From an uncultured Spirochaetaceae bacterium (GTDB taxonomy: Bacteria; Spirochaetota; Spirochaetia; Sphaerochaetales; Sphaerochaetaceae), in the NCBI GenBank assembly GCA_944388955.1, contig CALXKJ010000017.1:1-52505 (forward strand): 52,505 nt of DNA, in the 5' to 3' direction. Shown piece by piece: positions 1-8,660 of the stretch (position 1 is the first letter of the stretch; every line of letters begins with the position of its first letter). A model generated the notes under the pieces. It ran no database searches, was not told the DNA's origin, and worked only from the letters and a program-made list of their open reading frames with translations. Position numbers and translations under genes: made by a program.

Positions 1-61
1 GGGACTCGAACCCCCAAAGGCAGAACCAGAATCTGCAGTGTTACCGTTACACCACATCCCA
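1..61 (-). tRNA. tRNA-Gln (CTG anticodon), partial at window edge
   Basis: Read on the minus strand, the segment folds as a tRNA that starts TGGGATG (acceptor), then TG, a GTGT/ACAC D stem, a GCAGA/TCTGC anticodon stem and a T arm with TTCGAGT. The seven-base anticodon loop is TTCTGGT, which gives anticodon CTG and reads the glutamine codon CAG. The end of the T stem and the 3' acceptor strand lie beyond the left edge, so the gene is incomplete here. A near-consensus promoter lies just upstream. Confidence 0.93.
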
Positions 62-79
62 ATTTCCGAATCCTCAGGT

Positions 80-108
80 ATACTAAAGGATAGTCTTACA
101 TGTGTCAA
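80..108 (-). promoter_or_regulatory. Sigma-70 type promoter of tRNA-Gln
   Basis: On the minus strand there is a perfect -35 TTGACA, a 17-base spacer and a -10 TAGTAT. The predicted start falls about 12 bases before the tRNA 5' end. This is the best housekeeping-type promoter in the window, as expected for a stable RNA gene. Confidence 0.8.
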
Positions 109-138
109 TACGATTTAGCAAAAAAGAGTGAATTTTAT

Positions 139-172
139 TTTATGAAATGCTTATTCTATTACAGAATAAGCA
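139..172 (-). terminator. Intrinsic terminator of the tsaD operon
   Basis: On the minus strand, just after the tsaD stop codon, TGCTTATTC pairs with GAATAAGCA around a seven-base loop. An AT-rich run (TTTCATAAAATAAAATT) follows. The position suits the end of the two-gene tsaD transcript. Confidence 0.7.
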
Positions 173-180
173 CTTACAAA

Positions 181-1194
181 TCAATTCTTTTTAAAAGCTG
201 AAACCCTTGCCGATGCAGACAGTCTTGCGTCGCTTGTAATGCCATCCATCAAATATCTATAACCAAGACCAGCTACCATAGCACCATTGTCGGTACATAG
301 CTTAAGTGATGGGAAAGTGACAGTATAACCGCTCTTCTCAAGATCTTTCAGCTCGCTTCTGAGAAGCGAATTGGCCGCTACTCCACCCCCAGCAGATACT
401 CTTTTCAGCCCTGTATCGTGAAGCGCAAGCTTTACGCGTTTCATCAATATGCCAACAGCCTGTCGCTGGAATGAAGCGGCAAGATTCTCAGGAGTATCTT
501 CAGCGCCTTCCTTTCTGAATTTATCCTTCTGATTGATAACAGCCGTCTTAAGTCCCGAGTAGCTCATATCATACTTATGCTCATCTCCATCAAGTGATGG
601 GCCAGGAAATAGGAATGCTGTAGGATCTCCGCTCTTGGAAAGCCTGTCTATGACGACACCGCCAGGAAAACCAAGATCATAGAATTTGGCGACTTTATCA
701 AAAGCCTCCCCTATTGCATCGTCGATAGTAGTACCAAGCACATCGACTTTGTCATAATCATCAACACGGCAGATGACCGTGTGCCCTCCGGATACAAGAA
801 CTCCAAGATATGGATATTCAAGCGGGGTTTCTATCTGGGATGCATAAAGATGCGCCCTTATATGATCAATGCCAATATATGGAATTCCAAGTGCAGTTGC
901 ATAGCATTTAGCGAAGCTTACTCCAACAAGAAGAGAGCCCAATAGCCCTGGGCGCGAAGTAACAGCAACTGCATCAAGCTCTTTATTTGTAATTCCAGCC
1001 TGCTTCAGAGCAGCTTCAACAACCTGGGCTATCCATTCCGTATGGAGTCTTGAGGCAAGCTCCGGAACAACCCCCTGATATGGCTTATGCAGCTCTATCT
1101 GGGTAGCTATCACATTTGATAATATCTCATGTCCATCACGTACTACTGCTGCACTGCATTCATCACAGCTGGTTTCAATTCCGAGAACAATCAT
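181..1194 (-). CDS. tsaD: tRNA N6-adenosine threonylcarbamoyltransferase TsaD
   Basis: TsaD transfers the threonylcarbamoyl group from TC-AMP to A37 of ANN-decoding tRNAs, working with TsaB and TsaE in the cytoplasm. The 337-residue protein has the normal family length. It opens with the ASKHA-type phosphate motif (GIETSCDE, residues 5-12) and carries the metal-binding HIRAH motif with His111 and His115. A late CTDNGAM segment matches the conserved C-terminal nucleotide-site region. The start overlaps the stop of the preceding 76-codon gene by four bases (ATGA), so the two are probably translationally coupled. A terminator hairpin follows the stop. Nothing appears degraded, and TsaB and TsaE are not in this window. 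Confidence 0.97.
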   Translation of the reverse strand: MIVLGIETSCDECSAAVVRDGHEILSNVIATQIELHKPYQGVVPELASRLHTEWIAQVVEAALKQAGITNKELDAVAVTSRPGLLGSLLVGVSFAKCYATALGIPYIGIDHIRAHLYASQIETPLEYPYLGVLVSGGHTVICRVDDYDKVDVLGTTIDDAIGEAFDKVAKFYDLGFPGGVVIDRLSKSGDPTAFLFPGPSLDGDEHKYDMSYSGLKTAVINQKDKFRKEGAEDTPENLAASFQRQAVGILMKRVKLALHDTGLKRVSAGGGVAANSLLRSELKDLEKSGYTVTFPSLKLCTDNGAMVAGLGYRYLMDGITSDARLSASARVSAFKKN

Positions 1195-1421
1195 CTTTTT
1201 ATTTCCAAATCCACGAAAGAGCTGATAGTTGAAAGCTCAAATATATTCTCCAAGTCCTCTGCCGTCGTAGACTCTGAAAGATATTCATATACCGCTTTGG
1301 ACCATGGTACGCCAATCTGCACGCCCTTGGTTATAGACTTCTCCATAGTTTCCTGCAGCAGCGACAATCCTGATGCAAAACCTATGTTGCCAAAGGCATC
1401 TTCATTCCTTATCTCTTCCAT
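1191..1421 (-). CDS. Small conserved-looking hypothetical protein upstream of tsaD
   Basis: This is a 76-residue, acidic, probably cytoplasmic protein with no signal peptide, membrane segment or recognised motif. The start is well supported by an AAAGGAG Shine-Dalgarno nine bases upstream, and the last bases overlap the tsaD start in an ATGA arrangement. It has its own candidate promoter with a palindrome in the spacer, so it would be the first gene of a tsaD operon. I do not recognise a family. Coupling to tsaD suggests a tRNA-modification or growth-linked role, but that is only inference from context. Confidence 0.75.
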   Translation of the reverse strand: MEEIRNEDAFGNIGFASGLSLLQETMEKSITKGVQIGVPWSKAVYEYLSESTTAEDLENIFELSTISSFVDLEIKR

Positions 1422-1460
1422 AGTGAAAAACTCCTTTCAGCTATGCTTCAATATCAAAAT

Positions 1461-1490
1461 ATATTACTTGATATACGATATCAAATGCAA
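1461..1490 (-). promoter_or_regulatory. Promoter of the small gene-tsaD operon with an embedded palindrome
   Basis: On the minus strand TTGCAT (-35, 1485-1490) and TAATAT (-10, 1461-1466) are separated by 18 bases. The spacer is filled by the perfect dyad TTGATAT-ACG-ATATCAA (plus strand, 1468-1484). A further ATATCAA half-site lies downstream near 1451-1457. This geometry is typical of a repressor operator between the -35 and -10 boxes. The regulator is unknown. Confidence 0.6.
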
Positions 1491-1595
1491 ATATAGTCAA
1501 CATTCAAAAAAGTGAACAGTCTATCATGCCGATCCTCCTTTGGAAGATTGTACGATGCAGCTGAAGGCGGAGTATTAAATCAAAAAATTGAAGTA

Positions 1596-1628
1596 AAAAC
1601 CTCGATTCAATGCGCTAATCGAGGTTTT
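1596..1628. terminator. Intrinsic terminator after tRNA-Thr, usable on both strands
   Basis: A perfect 12-bp stem, AAAACCTCGATT with AATCGAGGTTTT, surrounds a nine-base loop. T-rich tracts flank it on both strands. On the minus strand it lies about 35 bases after the tRNA-Thr 3' end, which is probably the transcript it ends. Confidence 0.88.
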
Positions 1629-1663
1629 CTGGAATTTTTCGTTTAATATATTTTTTGATTTAA

Positions 1664-1735
1664 AGCCAAAGATGGGAGTCGAACCCGCGACCTGCTCATT
1701 ACGAGTGAGCTGCTCTACCACTGAGCTACTTTGGC
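1664..1735 (-). tRNA. tRNA-Thr (CGT anticodon)
   Basis: The minus strand folds as a complete tRNA. The acceptor GCCAAAG pairs with CTTTGGC, the D stem is GCTC/GAGC, and the anticodon stem GCTCA pairs with TGAGC. The seven-base loop CTCGTAA gives anticodon CGT for the threonine codon ACG. The T loop is TTCGACT. The CCA end is not encoded. A promoter and a short hairpin precede it, and a strong terminator follows. Confidence 0.95.
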
Positions 1736-1766
1736 ATATATCCGCACATCGAATGTGCAGATGGAG

Positions 1767-1794
1767 ATTACAACATTTCCGTAGCGTTTGGCAA
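1767..1794 (-). promoter_or_regulatory. Candidate promoter of tRNA-Thr
   Basis: On the minus strand TTGCCA and TGTAAT are separated by 16 bases, about 30 bases before the tRNA 5' end. Between promoter and tRNA lies the hairpin GCACAT-TC-GATGTGC, possibly part of the processed 5' leader. Confidence 0.5.
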
Positions 1795-1811
1795 GTGGAT
1801 ATCAAGCCAGC

Positions 1812-2399
1812 CTACAATATAGAAACCATTATTCCTATTCCTCTGTATCGTTCGTATGAAGGATATACAGGGAACTGATAGAATACACCGACTGAAATAC
1901 CATACCATTTCCCGATATTAAGCTCGGTCATCAATTTTGGTCTTACCATCAGCCCGTTGAAACCAAGTGTGTAAGAATCACTCTGGTAAGGAGTTATCAG
2001 GAACTGCATAAAATATCCTATATCACAAGCGACATAGACATCAAAACTCCAGAATTTAAGGAATTTCCAGCCTAGAGAAAGACCTGCTTCAACATCAAAT
2101 TCAAGAAGTGCCAATGAGCCTTGCGAGTCAAGAGGAGCCATGAAGTAATCACCTTGAGCATAGAACTCAAAACGGAACATCGGTGTCTCTGCTCCGATTG
2201 TGAATCCACCTCCGACATTCATGGAGTCAGTGAACAAAACTGATCTTCCATAAAGATCATATGTCGGATAAACACCTTCCCACAATGCGGCCCACCAGCC
2301 TTTTGGATTGAGCTCAGCAGTCTCCGTTTCTGTTTCAGAGGAAAAAGCAGGAATCAGCATAACAAAAAACAGCAGGAAAACAACACTTAACTTCTTCAT
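1812..2399 (-). CDS. Secreted, probably outer-membrane beta-barrel protein
   Basis: The 195-residue product begins with a clear Sec signal peptide (MKK, then a hydrophobic stretch to about residue 20, with likely cleavage near AFSS). The mature part is rich in aromatic residues and glycine in alternating short strands, as in small outer-membrane barrels. No enzyme motif is visible. Its start overlaps the stop of the preceding lipoprotein gene by four bases, so the two are likely co-translated. It is the last gene of the envelope cluster. Function is unknown; a small porin-like or structural barrel is the most natural reading. Confidence 0.8.
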   Translation of the reverse strand: MKKLSVVFLLFFVMLIPAFSSETETETAELNPKGWWAALWEGVYPTYDLYGRSVLFTDSMNVGGGFTIGAETPMFRFEFYAQGDYFMAPLDSQGSLALLEFDVEAGLSLGWKFLKFWSFDVYVACDIGYFMQFLITPYQSDSYTLGFNGLMVRPKLMTELNIGKWYGISVGVFYQFPVYPSYERYRGIGIMVSIL

Positions 2400-2905
2400 A
2401 CCGTTTCCTCCTCGGAGTTGTTATTCCATTTCTCTAGCTCTTCATAAAAATCATCAGACCTCATCGATACAGAATCATTAGGTAAGTTTTTCCCACCGCT
2501 CATAGAATCAAGACGAAGCGTCTTTGATGGATCTGATGCATCGGCTTCCCATCTGAAGCGATAGCGATTCGGAGCATCTTTCTGCAATGTATAAGATGAA
2601 AGACCTGCAGTCTGCGATTCGACAGTAAAGACAAGCAATCCTGTTGCATTCTCAAAGTCGAAAGATGACAAGCTCATTTCATAGGTTCCAGATGAAATAT
2701 AAGCAGAATCCTCATGGTATTCGATGAAATCAAAAGTTCCATCATTACGGATCTCAAAGCAATGTGAATACGCAGACTTTCCCGTAACAGGCGTTTTGTA
2801 GCAGCCAATCAGAGGATTGGGGGTTGTTATGATACCACAGCCTACAAGCATTATTAAGGCTATGGCAAACACGCATATCTTAATAAATACTCGAGACCGG
2901 AACAT
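2396..2905 (-). CDS. Small lipoprotein
   Basis: The protein has 169 residues from the chosen ATG, which follows an AGGGGG Shine-Dalgarno. The N-terminus is a type II signal peptide: positively charged residues, a hydrophobic core and a lipobox LVGC with the acylated cysteine at residue 23. The mature domain has repeated short beta segments (GCYKTPVTG, GTYEMSLSSF) resembling lipocalin-like or calycin-type domains that report residual variance from a model structure, but I cannot name the family. The gene overlaps the upstream FN3 lipoprotein gene by 26 bases and the downstream barrel gene by four, so all three belong to one operon. Confidence 0.82.
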   Translation of the reverse strand: MFRSRVFIKICVFAIALIMLVGCGIITTPNPLIGCYKTPVTGKSAYSHCFEIRNDGTFDFIEYHEDSAYISSGTYEMSLSSFDFENATGLLVFTVESQTAGLSSYTLQKDAPNRYRFRWEADASDPSKTLRLDSMSGGKNLPNDSVSMRSDDFYEELEKWNNNSEEETV

Positions 2906-5159
2906 CTTCGAACCCCCTTTCTGCCTGATTAAGCCTATAATTTCCAGTAAACTGCTTATTATTCGTATTAAGTGCATCAAAGTTGACAACCGCTGGATAA
3001 AAATCCGATTCAACGGTTATCTCTCCGGACACGCCAGTGCCCTGTCCTTTATTCTTTGCACCATACATCGTATATGAGCCATTAGCCATAACTTCCTCAC
3101 GCTCTCCGAAATCAATGTACTCGAATGTGACATCGACTGAAGATGTGTTCATGAGATCTGTAATACTACCAATAACCAGGTTAGCTGTTGAATAATCAAC
3201 ACGACCTCCATGGAACTGAGAAGCAACAGAATCCGAATTCTGGCTATCCATAGATGGATTGAGAATCTTATTGGCCAGGGAATTCCTTGATGGATCCCAC
3301 TTTTCAGCAAGACCGGAATCTGCAGGGAATTCTGAGCGATGCTCAAACGGCTTGAGAATCCACATCTCGAACATTCTTATATATGCAGGACCTGTGAGTG
3401 CGCCCCAGCCTTCCTGCCATGAAGTCCAGCCAGTCTTTCTTCCGAATGGAGTTTCCTTCATAGCACGATATGAATACTTAACAAACTGCTCTGCTGGTGA
3501 ATACTCAGATGATATAGCATTTAACGAGCTCTCAATATCTGAGCCATTAACTTTGATTGTATGCTCTGCCTCTCCATCGTTATTAGTATCAACCTCGATA
3601 ATCATCGTTACGCCATCACGTTCAGGTGTTGAAGTATAGGCGACTGGATATAGTCCATCAGCCGATGCAAGCGATGCATCCGGCAGTGGCGTATTCGCTG
3701 CGACTGTAAAGTCATTCGCCTTAATTTCATCAGGTGCAACAACTGCGGATACTGCGGAATTCTCACTTCCATTTTTGACAGTAAACCTGAATTCATTTGC
3801 ATTTATATCATCAAACACATAATTAAGTGTCACGGATTCTCTGACATCAACAGTTCCAATCGTCTTCCATCCGGATGGATTGTCATCTGCACCTTTATTC
3901 AACTGAGCTTCGATTGAATACTCCCACTTTCTTGTATCATCAAATCCAAGCGGAGCTTGTATTGTTATATCCATAGTTCTTGCATTGTAATCAATGGAAG
4001 TCTCAAATGATGTAGGTGGTGAAAGGAGATATCCTTCTTCTCTTGCAGAAGGTCCTGGAGTAAGTACATCAATTCCATCAATTTTTACATTGCATGATGC
4101 TTTTACAGTGTATTCATAGACAACATTCGGTGAAAGGCCTGATGTATCTTCAAAATTATAGACATCATCTTCAAGTGATACACCGTCCGGGAATTTGGTT
4201 GTATCTAAACTGTTGAAAGTTGCAACGACAATTTCATCCTCACCTGGTGCCATACGAGTGATTTCCCATGTATATCCACCCTCTGTGTTATCCTCTCGAC
4301 TAGGTTTTTCCCATTGTACAAGAATCTTTGAGCCATATTCAGCTTTGCTTACGTTTACACCAGTAGGAGCTGCGGGAGCACCTTCAACAAAGGTATACCC
4401 TGTTCTTATACTTGAAGGCTTACTTTCTGAGCTTGATTGCACACTGATGACCCTGAAGTAAATCTGCTTGCCGTAATCACTTTGAGGTGGATAGTAATAG
4501 AATGAGTTTTCTCCAGACGACACCGGTGGAATACCAGAAGGGAAAATACTTGTCCATTCATTCTTGTCAGTTGAGCGCTGGATATCAAAGCTTTTTACAT
4601 TTGAGACACCAGACCATGTAATCTCAATGTATTTCTCAGCAACTCCCTGATCAGCATTAACAGTTACAGGTGGAGTAAGCAACCATCCCTTTTCCACAGT
4701 TGAATACTCTGGAACAACACCAAGATAAAGCTCTGCATAATCATTACCAGCCTGTACTGTATAGAGATATGCTGTGTCAGCATCGGAGGCTAAATCATCA
4801 TAATCTGAATATAGAACATTGCTAGTACTATCTGATGGCACATAGCCAAGGAGTACCCAGAAGAGGGAATCATCGTAATTGCCATTATTCACATACGTAC
4901 TAGGAACTTCCGCTCTGTAAACTTTGTAATACTCAGCATGAGGCACAGCCCTGAACGAGAGAGTGATTCTATCTGGATAAGCAGCTTTGGAGACTCGGAG
5001 ATTTCTAGGTGCTGCTCCGTTGAAATAAGCTGTTGTTGTTTCATTTGAATAATCATTCTCAACATCAAGAACGTCACCTGTAAGAATATTCCAGTTGCAC
5101 CCTGTGAAAAGGAGCGCAACAAGAACAACAGCAATAATGCAAAGTTTAGAATTTCTCAT
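2880..5159 (-). CDS. Large FN3-repeat lipoprotein
   Basis: The 759-residue precursor has a type II signal peptide with lipobox FTGC and lipidation at Cys21. The mature part shows at least three to four fibronectin type III-like modules. Each begins with a proline and an NLRVS-type strand, has a W/F-x-x-V core and ends in a Y-x-Y-x-V strand (about residues 50-160, 166-255, 263-375 and 380-480). The C-terminal ~120 residues contain YPAVV (721-725), a motif also found near the end of the upstream 1107-residue paralogue. The gap to that gene is only 11 bases. It probably lies on the cell surface or periplasmic face of the outer membrane. An adhesive or structural role is inference. Confidence 0.88.
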   Translation of the reverse strand: MRNSKLCIIAVVLVALLFTGCNWNILTGDVLDVENDYSNETTTAYFNGAAPRNLRVSKAAYPDRITLSFRAVPHAEYYKVYRAEVPSTYVNNGNYDDSLFWVLLGYVPSDSTSNVLYSDYDDLASDADTAYLYTVQAGNDYAELYLGVVPEYSTVEKGWLLTPPVTVNADQGVAEKYIEITWSGVSNVKSFDIQRSTDKNEWTSIFPSGIPPVSSGENSFYYYPPQSDYGKQIYFRVISVQSSSESKPSSIRTGYTFVEGAPAAPTGVNVSKAEYGSKILVQWEKPSREDNTEGGYTWEITRMAPGEDEIVVATFNSLDTTKFPDGVSLEDDVYNFEDTSGLSPNVVYEYTVKASCNVKIDGIDVLTPGPSAREEGYLLSPPTSFETSIDYNARTMDITIQAPLGFDDTRKWEYSIEAQLNKGADDNPSGWKTIGTVDVRESVTLNYVFDDINANEFRFTVKNGSENSAVSAVVAPDEIKANDFTVAANTPLPDASLASADGLYPVAYTSTPERDGVTMIIEVDTNNDGEAEHTIKVNGSDIESSLNAISSEYSPAEQFVKYSYRAMKETPFGRKTGWTSWQEGWGALTGPAYIRMFEMWILKPFEHRSEFPADSGLAEKWDPSRNSLANKILNPSMDSQNSDSVASQFHGGRVDYSTANLVIGSITDLMNTSSVDVTFEYIDFGEREEVMANGSYTMYGAKNKGQGTGVSGEITVESDFYPAVVNFDALNTNNKQFTGNYRLNQAERGFEDVPVSSIY

Positions 5160-5170
5160 TGCTTTCCTCC

Positions 5171-8100
5171 TCAGAACGGTCTCACGATGCTTTCGCTGTC
5201 ATCGATTTTTACAGTAGCACCATTGTTGATTGTGACGTTATAATATGCATCTTTGAATCTATCTTCTTTATCATCTAACACTGGCTTTACATTTATATTT
5301 GCCAACTGAACAACTGCAGGCAAATATCCTTCGCCAGTGATATCTACGAAGCCTTGTCGTGATTCTGCGTTAGCATCATTTTTCATGTAGCCAATATAGT
5401 ACAGCTGATTATTCCCAACATAATAAGGCCATATACTGTTATCTGTAGTCCAGATCCGTATATCTATTCCGTCGTTACCAGTACGAGTAGTGAATGTTAG
5501 CGTACCATAATGTTTATAACCCGTCATGGAAATCCATCCGGGGGAATCGGATTGCGATGTATTCCTTCCTCCACCGGTAGGAGTCTTTACGTAAAATCCT
5601 TCATTTGACCACTCTTTATAATGCGTTGAAAGAACTCTATCTTTTGGTGGATACCAGTCGGTAATACTTTCTTCCTCAACTGCAGCTTTAAGATTTATAT
5701 AAAGCATGCTATTCAGAAGATTTACATATTCCACTGGTTTAAGCTGCCTTCTTGCCGTTCCTAGAACTTGCTCGTTTTCTGTAGAGAATGAATCATTCGT
5801 TGCAGTGATTGTGTAACCAGTTACATCAAGACTATCTCTGAGAACACCTGTGTTGTCATAATATGTGTAAGTACCATCAAGAAGACCTTCTACATGATAT
5901 GAGAGCGTCTCTATTCCATCTTCATTACCACTCTTTGTAAAATCAGAAGAATGATCATTACCAGAAACATCTACAGTTATGCTTTCACCGAGGACAGAGA
6001 TTGTGTACTTTGTCGCTCCTGGCACTCTATCCCATGTGATAACAGTATATGGTCTATACATGCCTGACTCATCCACAGGGGCTGTTTCAGCTTCAGCATT
6101 CATTGTGCCACCGAACACATATCCAAGGTTAACAGGCTCATTCTCAAGTGTTGCTGTATTCAACTCTGATTCAAACTCAAAAGGCTTTTCTGTTTCACCT
6201 GTGCCTTTCAAAGCTGTGACAGTATAGTACGGCTTTGAAAGAGTTGGATTACTATCTGTAAATGTTGTCTCTTTTATATTTTCTCCAATCCGCTCCGCAT
6301 CAGAAAGATCTGGATTGAGATAGCGGTAAACATTATAGCCATCAGCATTCTTAACAGCATCCCACGTGATTACGACCTCAGATTCAGATACAGCCTTAGA
6401 TGCCTTGATATTCTCAGGCGCTGATATGAAAACACCTTTTATGACTAAAGGATCTATGCTTCCTTCATTTTCATATTCCGTATTCTTTGCCAGAAGTTTT
6501 ACTGATATCTCAGAATTATCAGGGATGGAGCCTTTCTCAATTGTCAGCGTGTCAGCAGTGATATCATCAATTTCTAACATGCCTGATTTTCCATTCTCAT
6601 AAGAATACTCGTAATAATACTGGACATTTTCAGTAATGGCATTGGTACTATCCCAGGTGAGAATGACTTTATCAGGATTGGATATAATCGCAAGGTTGAA
6701 GTCATCAGGGAAAGCAAGAACTCTTGCTACAGTGCTTACTGTGGAATAATACTGGTTACCCAAAGCAGATACATATAGAGATATATTAACAGGCTCTTTT
6801 TTTTCAGTTTCAATTACTGTGCTGCAAAGACCTGACTCATCATAAATAATCTTTTCTTGAGATATAGTGTCGGGAGCTTCACCATCTATCTGATATGTAT
6901 AAATATAAGTTGAGCGATCAAGCCCTTCATAAACATTTTCAGACCAATGAAGCTCGATTCTTTCAACTCGGTTATTCGGGGATGTGATTACACTGTTTAT
7001 TATCTGAGGAACGCTGAGTTTAAGAGTCTCATCAGATATAAATGTACCAAAATCTGCATAGACTGAGCCATCTGCCTTAAGCAGAACAAGATTGTAGCTG
7101 TAAGTATGCTCTTCCGCCGAATCATCCTCGGTATAGTTGAGTATCTCAGTGAAAGTAAACACACTGCCGCTTAGAACAGGATTATCAACGATACTGATTT
7201 CAGCTTCTTCTGAAGATGGATGCATAACACTTCTCTGTACACCCCATCTAAGACCAAGGGTCTCATCAAGTGTTGCATTATCTGCAGGGAAACTGAGAGT
7301 TACAGCAGACTGCGCTGGTCCTTCTGATTTGTAACTTGCATCAAGATTTTCTTCTTCTACTTCTGGATAGAATAGCTTGCCTTCTTTCTCGATTGCCTGA
7401 TCCGTATTTGATTCATAATAAACTGTATCATCACCAGGAATCGGCATTACTGTATAATTGATTCTGTACTGGTAGGTTTCACCTGGAATAGCTGATTTAT
7501 CTTCGTAAGAGAATTCAAGTGGGCTTTCTGCCGAGCCATCACCTGCTTTGACTTCAATTGAAGCAGACTGACCGTCAGTCACTTCATCGACGATCTTCTT
7601 CCAGTCTGAATCCGCTGACTTCCTCTCGATTGTGAAATAGCAAATTTCTCTTGTGATAGTCATCAGACGCCAATTTGCAGGAAGCGTCCAACTAAGACCA
7701 ATGTAATCACTTCTACCTGACTCAATTTCAATATCGCTTATCGCATCCGGGGTGTAGTCTTCCGATAATGTCGCAGAAATTATCTCTGACTCCACTTTCA
7801 CAGGGTTCTCTTCACCGATTTCCATATAAATTTGGAAATCGTAATCAGAATTTTCTGAAGAAAAGTCGTTATTGCTTATCTCATATGTATCTTTATCGTC
7901 ATCAAGTTCTATTTCATGTTCCCAGTTAGCGCTTCCGGATTGCCTGTATTGCAGAGTATATGTAGCCTCATAGAGCTTCTCACCATCATACCCAAGCTGG
8001 TTAGGACTATGCCATACAAGAGTGACATCACGGACTGTCGGGAAAACAAGGAACTGGATTGTCTCAGGAGCCATAGCACCTTCAACAATATCGCTGGGCA

Positions 8101-8494
8101 TTGATTCCCGGCGCTCTGTTCCGTAGCTGGCAACAGCTTTTACAGAGAAGAAATATGATTCATCGGGATCGATATTCATCCCGCCTACCCCATTTCTGCC
8201 TGTGATAGTCAGCCTGTTATTCCTTATGCCGCTTGAAACCATCGTGAATTCCGATGGCTGATCCGCAGAGGCGTATTCAACAACATACCAGTCGGCAGAG
8301 TCTACTTTATCCCATTCGAGGACAAATGAGTTCTGTAAGCCACTCTGAACCCTGAGATTCTGAGGTGTGGCTGGTGTCAGATATGGTCTGTCATTCGATG
8401 ACGGCAACGACGGCGGTGTCGCCGGACAAGATACAAGTAAGGTAATAATAGAAACAAGCAATGCTGTTACACATAGCTTTATATATTTTCTCAT
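5171..8494 (-). CDS. Very large FN3-repeat lipoprotein
   Basis: The 1107-residue precursor has a lipobox LVSC (Cys23) after a hydrophobic signal segment. A short Pro/Ser-rich linker follows, then a long chain of FN3-like modules recognisable by recurring P-x-N-(L/I)-(R/K), W-x-x-V and Y-x-(Y/V) strands. I estimate eight or more, some degenerate. The last ~200 residues form a different domain ending with a YLPAVV motif (1057-1062) that matches the neighbouring 759-residue lipoprotein, so the two are probably paralogues. Translation starts at ATG with GGAAAG just upstream. The 5' leader contains a strong hairpin. The substrate or partner is unknown. Confidence 0.88.
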   Translation of the reverse strand: MRKYIKLCVTALLVSIITLLVSCPATPPSLPSSNDRPYLTPATPQNLRVQSGLQNSFVLEWDKVDSADWYVVEYASADQPSEFTMVSSGIRNNRLTITGRNGVGGMNIDPDESYFFSVKAVASYGTERRESMPSDIVEGAMAPETIQFLVFPTVRDVTLVWHSPNQLGYDGEKLYEATYTLQYRQSGSANWEHEIELDDDKDTYEISNNDFSSENSDYDFQIYMEIGEENPVKVESEIISATLSEDYTPDAISDIEIESGRSDYIGLSWTLPANWRLMTITREICYFTIERKSADSDWKKIVDEVTDGQSASIEVKAGDGSAESPLEFSYEDKSAIPGETYQYRINYTVMPIPGDDTVYYESNTDQAIEKEGKLFYPEVEEENLDASYKSEGPAQSAVTLSFPADNATLDETLGLRWGVQRSVMHPSSEEAEISIVDNPVLSGSVFTFTEILNYTEDDSAEEHTYSYNLVLLKADGSVYADFGTFISDETLKLSVPQIINSVITSPNNRVERIELHWSENVYEGLDRSTYIYTYQIDGEAPDTISQEKIIYDESGLCSTVIETEKKEPVNISLYVSALGNQYYSTVSTVARVLAFPDDFNLAIISNPDKVILTWDSTNAITENVQYYYEYSYENGKSGMLEIDDITADTLTIEKGSIPDNSEISVKLLAKNTEYENEGSIDPLVIKGVFISAPENIKASKAVSESEVVITWDAVKNADGYNVYRYLNPDLSDAERIGENIKETTFTDSNPTLSKPYYTVTALKGTGETEKPFEFESELNTATLENEPVNLGYVFGGTMNAEAETAPVDESGMYRPYTVITWDRVPGATKYTISVLGESITVDVSGNDHSSDFTKSGNEDGIETLSYHVEGLLDGTYTYYDNTGVLRDSLDVTGYTITATNDSFSTENEQVLGTARRQLKPVEYVNLLNSMLYINLKAAVEEESITDWYPPKDRVLSTHYKEWSNEGFYVKTPTGGGRNTSQSDSPGWISMTGYKHYGTLTFTTRTGNDGIDIRIWTTDNSIWPYYVGNNQLYYIGYMKNDANAESRQGFVDITGEGYLPAVVQLANINVKPVLDDKEDRFKDAYYNVTINNGATVKIDDSESIVRPF

Positions 8495-8513
8495 AAACTT
8501 TCCAAATCAAATA

Positions 8514-8552
8514 AAGGAAGCCAATCAATTTTAAAGGGTTTCCGGCTTCCTT
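8514..8552 (-). terminator. Hairpin between the two lipoprotein/OMP operons
   Basis: On the minus strand AAGGAAGCC pairs perfectly with GGCTTCCTT around a 21-base loop, followed by a T-rich run (TTTATTTGATTT). It can end the upstream transcript (last gene at 8661). It also falls at the predicted transcription start of the 1107-residue lipoprotein gene, 18 bases before its ATG, so it may instead act as a 5' leader structure or attenuator. Confidence 0.55.
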
Positions 8553-8556
8553 CGAT

Positions 8557-8585
8557 AATCTATATTATTCAGATATTAAATGCAA
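8557..8585 (-). promoter_or_regulatory. Candidate promoter of the large lipoprotein operon
   Basis: On the minus strand TTGCAT and TAGATT are separated by 17 bases in an AT-rich region. The predicted start is near 8550, immediately before the leader hairpin. It would drive the two large lipoproteins, the small lipoprotein and the small barrel gene. Confidence 0.5.
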
Positions 8586-8660
8586 TGAGTTATCGAACAA
8601 TTTCAAGCAAAATTGTTAGCTAACTGAATTTTATTTACAAAATGTTAAAATATGTAAGTT

